The notes beneath the pieces were generated by a model. That model had not been told where the DNA came from. It saw nothing but the letters and a program-made list of their open reading frames with translations, and ran no database searches. Position numbers and translations under genes: made by a program. From the NCBI GenBank assembly GCA_911728435.2, contig OU452200.1, positions 496,001 through 560,000 on the forward strand: a DNA stretch of 64,000 nucleotides, read 5' to 3'. This document shows, in pieces, positions 57,480 through 64,000 of the stretch. This stretch comes from Apoderus coryli. Taxonomy: Eukaryota; Arthropoda; Insecta; Coleoptera; Attelabidae. How positions within the stretch are numbered: the stretch's first letter is position 1; each line of letters begins with the position of its first letter.

Positions 57480-58919
57480 CAGAGTGATTCAAAAGTTACC
57501 ACTAGTATTATATGCAAAACATGGCGAATTCTAAGACTTCTTGTACTGGAACTGAAATAATTTAAGCTCTGCTTCTTACGGGCATAGCTTTTTGATAGTT
57601 ATCAAGTTTTAGAAAATGATAATTGTTAGTATATAGTGCAAAACCTGTATACAGGGTGAGTCCAAACTCAAATTTTCGTTTTACTCGAATTTTCTAAATG
57701 AGACACTCTGTATATAATATCAAAAACTGAAAGGAAAATTGATAAGCTTTTATTCTTATATAGCCTTTCTTATACCTAAAGCTATTAGTTTTAAGATATT
57801 TTTATTTATGAAATGTGGCTTCATCTCCAAAAAACACAAAGTCAAAAAAATCTACCTGATTGTGAATTTGTTGTTGCGCCCATTGGTCGAACATAATTCG
57901 CCGGAGATAGTCATCGTCATTTTGTTTTTATGTAGAATTCTTTTGACTGAGCTTTGGCTTACCGATTGTTCCCGAGCAATTTCACGCGTGCTGATATGTG
58001 ATTTTTCTACCACTTTTAACATTACATTCATTTAAATTTCATCATTCAAAACAGTTTTGGTCCTAGTTTATTTCGGATATTTTACTGATCCCGTGTTTCC
58101 AAAACGATTCATTAAGTAACCTTTCCATTGTTATCTTTTTTGGTTGCCTTCGAGCAGGCTATCTTTCTTGGTAAATTCTTTGCGCAAGTAAAACATTTTG
58201 CATAAATTCTCTCAATATCGAAATCATATTTATCTATTCATCTATCTCATTTATGGAAAAATTCATTTCAACCAAAATTTAATTAAGTAATTATTAATAA
58301 ACTAATTGTTATAGGTACTTAATAGAATACACTTTTATAATAAATAGCTAATGATTAAATGTCACTGTCATTCGATCAAATTCTTGTTGATTTAGTTGAT
58401 AAATATTGCAATTATATACCGGTTTTGATTACGATTATGATAAATAATTGACTATTAAAAAATAGGTTGAATTTGAAAAATATTATTTTGGTGATCTTGT
58501 GTAATGTTTTTCAATAACAAATATCAAAAATTAAATTAGGTATATGCAAAATGCTCACGTAAAGTCCAAATTTTCTAATAATTTTTTGTTTAAATGAAAA
58601 TATCTTAAAAACTAATAGCTTTAGGTATAAGAAAGGCTATATAAGAATAAAAGCTTATTAATTTTCCTTTCAGTTTTTGATATTATATACAGGGTGTCTC
58701 ATTTGGAAAATTCGAGTAAAACGCAAATTTGAATTTGGACTCACCCTGTATACAGGTTTTGCACTATATACTAACAATTATTTTTTTCTAAAAGTTGATA
58801 ACGATGAAAATGCTATGCCCGTAAGAAGCAGAGTTTAAATTATTTCAGTTCCAGTACAGAAGCCTTAGAATTCGCCATGTTTTGCATATAATACGAGTGG
58901 TAACTTTTGAACCACTCTG
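57480..58919 (-). mobile_element. Second mariner-type element with transposase remnant
   Basis: The termini CAGAGTGATTCAAAAGTTAC and GTAACTTTTGAACCACTCTG are inverted, with TA on both sides (57478-57479, 58920-58921). The inverted ends extend roughly 350-400 bp each and include internal ACAGGGTG words. The minus strand from 58035 encodes an HTH stretch (STREIAREQSVSQSSVKRIL) and from about 57910 RRIMFDQWAQQQIHNQ and FFGDEATF, that is, two separated parts of a transposase with the middle deleted. Confidence 0.8.
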
Positions 58920-59290
58920 TATAATTTTCTAAAATTTTAGTATGATTAATGTCAAGTCTAAACCAATGAAATTGTGTAATAATAAATAGGGATTTCCATT
59001 TAAAAAAACGTAAGTTTGGTTCACCATGATGAGATGAGTCACCCTGTACAAATAACAATAATTTTAAAATACGTACTTTATGACTGCCTACACACTGGCT
59101 ACTTAGTTTTGCGTGAAATTTTTGGTCTTTGAGGTAATATCGAACTTCGACGCACTAATAACTCACTCTGTATGTAACTGTTGTGATTTTGTCTTGTAGT
59201 GTCCTGAAAATGACTTTATAAACGTCGACAAGAGAACGAAAGTGTTTTTTTTTACTGACCTATACCCAAAAATAATCAAATTGTAAAATA

Positions 59291-59611
59291 AGTGTTTCTG
59301 AGGCGTATACGACACACACAGACAATCTCCATATTACATCCAGAAGGGATGTTCTGTTGGTTTGTGACAGAGGGACGTAGGTACATCAAAGATCTAACTC
59401 GATGGCGAAGAATTTTTTTCTGCTCTTCTCTAGCAGAACAAAGGAGGGCACTGTGCTTGATCGATACTTTAGAAGAAAATACAAAAGCCTTTGTAACCAT
59501 CAAGGCTTGAATTCACATAAACTATTGCGTGATTTCCCATTAATAAAGTTATGTAGATATTAATAATTTATATTTACAGGAACGCCAATAATAACTAGTA
59601 ATACAATTATT
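59291..59611 (+). other. FLVCR: Presumed 5' region of the FLVCR-like gene
   Basis: An acceptor-like TTTATATTTACAG ends at 59579, so 59580-59611 is probably the start of the coding exon's leader. A 72-codon frame at 59292-59510 has no recognisable domain. The true first exon may lie further left, beyond the transposon cluster. Confidence 0.35.
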
Positions 59612-62600
59612 ATGGAAAACGGTAAATCCCTCTCGACAGAAAAGGAAAATCGTATCAACAACAACAACTGTAAACAAGGAGAAACTCATGATGTAAAAGT
59701 CTCAAATAAACGATGGTTTATTCTATTTGCATTTATCTATTATGCGTCGATGAATTCTGCTCAAATGACTGAATATGCTAGTATAACGAACATTTGCGTT
59801 AAATATTACAATGTTGACGCTATGACTGTCAACTGGACCTCCATTATTTACATGGCATTGTATCCGGTTTTAGTTATACCGGCATCTTACATTATTGAAG
59901 CTAAGGTTAGTAAGGTACCATCTTGGTTTGCAAGAATCCTGTCTATACTTTTTTTTGAACCAGCAAGTAGCCGCACAGGTTTTTCTGTCTAAGCTGCCTA
60001 AGTGCTAGATCTACTCTCTGATAACCGCAAGGGTCTGTTTTAGGGCCTACTATTAATGAAATTAAAATTTTCATTTTTAAGTTCCAACAAATTTGAACCA
60101 GACAATAATTAAGAAAAAAAAATAATTGATACAATTATACAGTAGGTGAAATTCCCCTATACAGTTATTATATTTATAATTATGACTATAATTTGTCACT
60201 AATTAGTCGTGGGTGCTAGCTATACTTTTTATGATTCATTAAATCAATTTTATTTCGCTATACCTGTTAACTCATACCATAAAAATCTCCACTTCTGATT
60301 CTAAAATTTAAATTTTTTCCAAAAATCACCACGTAATGAATCTTTCCAGGGTCTTCGTACAGCAGCTCTCATCGGCTGCCTTGGTACAGCAGTAGGTACA
60401 CTGATAAAGCTATTCTCAACGGAATCAACCAACTTTTGGGTCGTACTTCTAGGCCAGACAATTGCAGCTGCTGCACAATTGTTTACAATTTGTTTACCAC
60501 CAAAAATAGCTGCAATTTGGTTCAAATCCACTGAGGTAAATTACAAAAAAAAGATGATCAAAAAACACAAAAAAAAAAACTTGATAATTATTTGTTTCAG
60601 GTCTCCTTAGCATGTTCCCTTGGCACGCTAGGTCCTAATTTAGGGAATGCGTTAGGTTACATTTTAACAGTATCGATTGTGACAGATAGTGAGGATATGA
60701 CCATGGTTGGTGAGAGGTTATACATTTTGTGTTGGACATTCTTCGTTATGACGGTTCCAGTAACATTGATAGTTGTTTTTTGTAAGTACCAACGGGTTTT
60801 AACCGCTATTTAGGTAGCTGCTATTTATTACAAAAGTGTATTCTATTAAGTACCTACCTATAACAATTAGTTTATTAATAATTACTAAATTAAATTTTGG
60901 TTGAAATTAATTTTCCCAAAAATGAGTTAATAGATATTATTATTGAGACTGTGCTATATGATTATATTTATCCATGTGTTAGAAACTTTATTACACCGAA
61001 TCAACATGGATTTATGTCTGGACGTTCCACTGTTACAAATCTTGCCTTGCTTTCACAACAAACTACCGAAGTGTTGGATGGTGGCGGGCAGATGAATGTA
61101 ATTTATACGGATTTCGCCAAAGCGTTTGACAGAATGGACCATGTTGTTCTAATCAAAAAGCTTGATGAACAGTTTGGATTTCGGCATGATCTCTAGATCT
61201 TTTTTAGTTCATATCTACGCAACATAGAGCAATACATCTTCTATAATGGTCGTAGATCCTGCAATTACACTGCCACCTCTGGAGTTCCTCAGGGATCGAA
61301 CTTAGGACCTTTGCTTTTCCTTTTATTTATTAATGATCTTGATGCCCGACTCAATTGTCATAAGTTATTGTTCGCAGACGACTGCAAAATTTTTCAATCT
61401 ATAAAAAGTTATGACGATTGTGTGCAACTCCAGTCTGATCTCTCTTGTATTGAGGAATGGTGTATTCAGAACAGGTTAAGCTTAAATGCGGGCAAATGTA
61501 AATATATAACAGTTTCACGAAAAAAAGAAATAGTTGATTATGAGTATGCCGTGAACCGAACTCAGATTTCTCGCTGTAGCACTGTTACAGATTTAGGTGT
61601 TGTGTTTGATGAGAAATTTTCTTACATTGACCATATTAATGCCAAGGCTTCTGAGGCAAGCAAAATGTATGGATTTATTGTGCGTAATTGTAGAGGTTTT
61701 GATAACATTGATGCCCTCAAAATGTTGTATTACTCATATGTTTGTTACTGAACTTCTGGATAAATCCTGCGTCAAATTTAAACTAGCTAACGTTTCGCTG
61801 ATCATCCTGTCAGCTTCTTCAGAGCAACTTCACGTAAACGCGGTTAAACTGAAACTAAATTCTCTTGCTGTGTACATATCCTTATATAGTGGTGCCATCG
61901 GTCTGTGCCTTGCTTGTCGCTTCGTGGTTGGTCGGTGTTGGTAGGGGTGGGGTTGGGTTCTTGATGACTGCGTGCCATATGGGTGAAAGATATAAACCCG
62001 TATCACGGTTTAAGTTTATTGGTTGTTTGAAAATTTCTATTGCCTCCCGTATTTTTCTTTGATAGTAGAACGGTGTATTTACTATTAACTTAGAATTCTG
62101 AAATAAGATTTTATGTCCGGTTTCGACAAAATGTTCGGCGAGTGCTGAGGAAGTTATATTTCGAAGTCTGACCGATCTTTCATGTTCTTTCAGTCGTGTT
62201 GAAACTTTTCTTCCTGTTTCTCCAATGTATTCTTTACCACATGAGCATGGTACCGTATATACGCCTGATGCCTCTAGAGGTATTCGATCCTTTATTGGTC
62301 TTAAATAAGCAGATAATTTCGAACATGTTGCGAATCTAGATTTAATGTTATAGTTTTTCAAGATTTTTGAGATGCGGTCAGTTGTGCCTTGTACATACGG
62401 AAGAACTACCTGAGCAACTGGAGGCTGAGACTCGCTACTGTTATTGATGATGATATGTTTGTTCCAAACGTGAATATGCGTCGCTGATCTGGTTCCGATA
62501 TATGATGCCCATAAGTTCACTGTGGAGGGACTTCAGCGTCGTTTCCTAAAATATTTATCATTTAAAAGAGATGGCGTTTATCCTGAGAGGGCGATCGATT

Positions 62601-63528
62601 ATGGGTACCTTTTGAGTAGGTTTCAGTTTAGAAGTCTTGATTTTCGAAGATCTTTGTGTGCATTGTGTTTTCTGCATAACTTAATTTGTGGAAGGGTCGA
62701 TTGTTCGGGGTTGCTTTCTGCATTAAATATAAATGTTCCGAGACTGCACAATCGCACTAGTCGAACTTCGACGCACTAATAACTCACCCTGTATTTCAAA
62801 TGCATAAAAAATGCAAATTATGCATTTATGCCCTTTTTTAACAATTATACATTCTCACATGCGCGGCAGCTTAGTGAATGAGTGATGAACAGATTTCAGC
62901 AAAAGTTGCTCGAGCGCGAAGCATAGACAATACGTGGACAGCAATATTCGTCACCTCATCGTATCTTATTTGCTATTGTAGGGTTTTCAAATAGTCCGTC
63001 AATACCGCCCAACAATTTGCTACAATCCAAGATGATTGAGGCAGAAAAGAGCAGACAGCGTGGTGGGAAATTAGCTCTAATGTTAGCTCTGTTTCGAAAG
63101 CGTGGTTTCGTAACACACGCCATAGCTTATGCCAGCAATATTGCTGTGCTTAGTGGTGCCATGATTTTGCTGAGTGAATATGTAGTTGAAGTTTTCCAGG
63201 CAAGTAATTTCTTGATATTTTAAAAATACCATGAATTTTATTTAATCATCATAATATTTAGGATGCCGCTGAAGATGCTGGGCGAATGGGATTTCTTATG
63301 ATGATATTCGGATTTTTCGGTACAGCCTTTTTTGGAGTAATCCTGGATAAGACACACAAATACAAGTAAGTTACGAAACAATAATTGTTTATGTCGAATT
63401 AATTATGGATTTTTCAGGGCAACAAATGTCGTTATTTATGTCATGTCTACCATTTCTGTTGGTGCCATGCTAGCTGCTTTATATTTTAAAACACTTTTGG
63501 GGACATACGTAGCCTGCTGCATTTTTGG
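59612..63528 (+). CDS. FLVCR: FLVCR-family (SLC49) membrane transporter, first six coding exons, partial
   Basis: Exons 59612-59905, 60350-60535, 60601-60781, 62982-63199, 63262-63365, 63418-63528; continues beyond the window. All joins keep frame; the intron after 63199 has a GC donor (CAG|GCAAGT). The 364 residues include MFS transmembrane helices: KRWFILFAFIYYASMNSAQ, NWTSIIYMALYPVLVIP, GLRTAALIGCLGTAVGTL, VSLACSLGTLGPNLGNALG, and an EDAGRMGFLMMIFGFFG helix. In vertebrates FLVCR1/2 move choline and have been linked to heme export. The cytosolic N-terminus is Asn-rich. Intron 3 contains a LINE with a nested Penelope-type fragment. Confidence 0.85.
61750..62487 (-). mobile_element. Penelope-like element fragment with GIY-YIG endonuclease
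   Basis: On the minus strand the frame ending near 61882 encodes SGVYTVPCSCGKEYIGETGR, KVSTRLKEHERSVRLRN and ALAEHFVETGHKILF, the GIY-YIG nuclease domain with the CxC lead typical of Penelope-like retroelements. The reverse transcriptase is absent. Just downstream on the same strand lies a hammerhead-type motif (61822-61792), as expected for the terminal repeat. The fragment sits inside the LINE reading frame. Confidence 0.85.
61785..61830 (-). ncRNA. Hammerhead-type motif of the Penelope-like element
   Basis: Minus strand: CTGAAGA (61822-61816), stem II GCTGA/TCAGC with an 8-nt loop, then GAAAC and a short GTTAGC. Stem I is possibly GCT/AGC. Its place after the GIY-YIG frame supports the assignment. 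Confidence 0.5.
62761..62797. repeat. Isolated terminal piece of the 53/59-kb repeat family
   Basis: TCGAACTTCGACGCACTAAT followed by AACTCACCCTGTA matches the ends near 53564 and 59160. It is fused directly to the LINE at 62760 without the rest of the element. Confidence 0.65.
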
Positions 63529-64000
63529 GTAAGTGAATTTAGTAATAATTATTCTCAAACAAAGTGTTTTGAAAATTCTACACACATTTTTTATTAATTT
63601 TTTATAATGGGGACCTTGGAACTTCATTAATTTTTTGGCCCATAATCTCTCTCATCCAGCATTCCAAATTTTCTTTTTTATTATTTGTCCAGATCTGAAC
63701 TATAATGTTCCACTTCAACAACACTGTCACATGTATAAATCCTTTGGTTTATTTGAAGATCACATACAAAGCAGACCGAAAATCTCATAACCCTCATAAT
63801 ATCTGAGTCTACTGAGAACATGTCATTCATATAGAAATCTTTTAAAATTGTCTCAGACAAGATATGTTCCAGAAAATTATAAAGCATTAGTAACCATTTT
63901 AATTTGATTGTAAACTCCTACAGGTTTACCTGGAACCTTCAAAGTATCTTTTAAAAGACTCAATATTAAATAATTTTGCCATTTGTCCCATGTCTAAATA
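63529..64000. other. Intron of the FLVCR-like gene at the window end
   Basis: After the GTAAGTG donor at 63529 no further exon of the transporter is recognisable before the window ends. Confidence 0.4.

Larger units (their letters stand above)
53150..59290. repeat. Large inverted repeat enclosing nested mariner-type elements
   Basis: The left arm (about 53155-53800, without the insertion at 53246-53564) is mirrored by the right arm (about 58950-59285). Shared pieces include AAACACTTTCGTTCTCTTG, ACAGGGTGAGTTATTAGTG, CGTCGAAGTTCGATATTACC and GGTTCACCATGATGAGATGA. Between the arms lie a mariner-type element at 55002-57251 and another at 57480-58919. The interval 53830-55000 shows no gene; a TATGACGTGAAACTAGA word is repeated at about 54366 and 54435. 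Confidence 0.7.
60900..62780 (+). mobile_element. LINE in FLVCR-like intron 3, interrupted
   Basis: Reads NQHGFMSGRSTVTNLALLS, IYTDFAKAFDRMDHVVLIKK, a stop at 61193, SGVPQGSNLGPLLFLLFIND, an intact FADDCKIF box, EEWCIQNRLSLNAGKCKY and TVTDLGVVFDEKFSYIDHIN up to LYYSYV near 61744. After the nested insertion it resumes at about 62488 with VPIYDAHKFTVEGLQRRFLK and DGVYPERAIDYGYLLSRFQF. About a dozen codons are missing at the junction. It ends at 62760 where a foreign terminal repeat is joined. Confidence 0.85.

Overview
This is eukaryotic nuclear DNA, almost certainly insect. It is AT-rich, its genes have GT-AG introns, and it holds six recognisable intact or nearly intact host genes, plus a few gene fragments, in a sea of nested transposable elements. 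Insect origin is indicated by secreted ferritin heavy- and light-chain genes lying head to head with an iron-responsive element in the heavy-chain leader, by insect-style GTSF1 proteins, and by abundant LINE, Penelope, hAT and mariner-type elements. I cannot fix the order; a beetle is a guess.

Left part (1-20.9 kb): two GTSF1-like (Asterix-type, piRNA pathway) genes are arranged head to head. Each has a 253-nt first exon with two CHHC zinc fingers and a distant second exon carrying the tail. The minus-strand copy (6283 to 3246) predicts 216 aa. The plus-strand copy (9771 to 16385) predicts 733 aa, because its tail has been amplified into six near-identical units of 102-104 aa. Their introns and the 3.5-kb spacer are full of LINE and mariner fragments, a hAT-type MITE and a diverged tandem array. 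An 0.8-kb palindrome carrying hammerhead-ribozyme-like motifs follows, then a LINE that was itself hit by two later LINE insertions.

Middle (21-35.8 kb): ING3 (minus), ferritin light chain (minus), ferritin heavy chain (plus), an ARH3-type ADP-ribosylhydrolase (plus), two LINE fragments, and a two-exon piece of an armadillo-like protein.

Right (35.8-64 kb): DHX15 (minus, 10 exons), whose two large introns hold a complete but broken hAT transposon, a second hAT MITE, and a terminal-inverted-repeat element whose core is a 0.8-kb minisatellite. A decayed THAP-domain gene follows, then about 12 kb with no gene that I can see (palindromes, ribozyme-like motifs, tandem repeats, a tRNA-like site), then nested mariner-type elements inside a larger inverted repeat. 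The window ends inside a FLVCR-family transporter gene (plus). Its third intron carries a LINE that is itself interrupted by a Penelope-type GIY-YIG fragment.

The most unusual item is the GTSF1 pair: a piRNA cofactor duplicated as an inverted pair, with one copy turned into a long tandem-repeat protein. Exon joins were worked out by hand from splice signals and reading phase; no alignment or database search was run.
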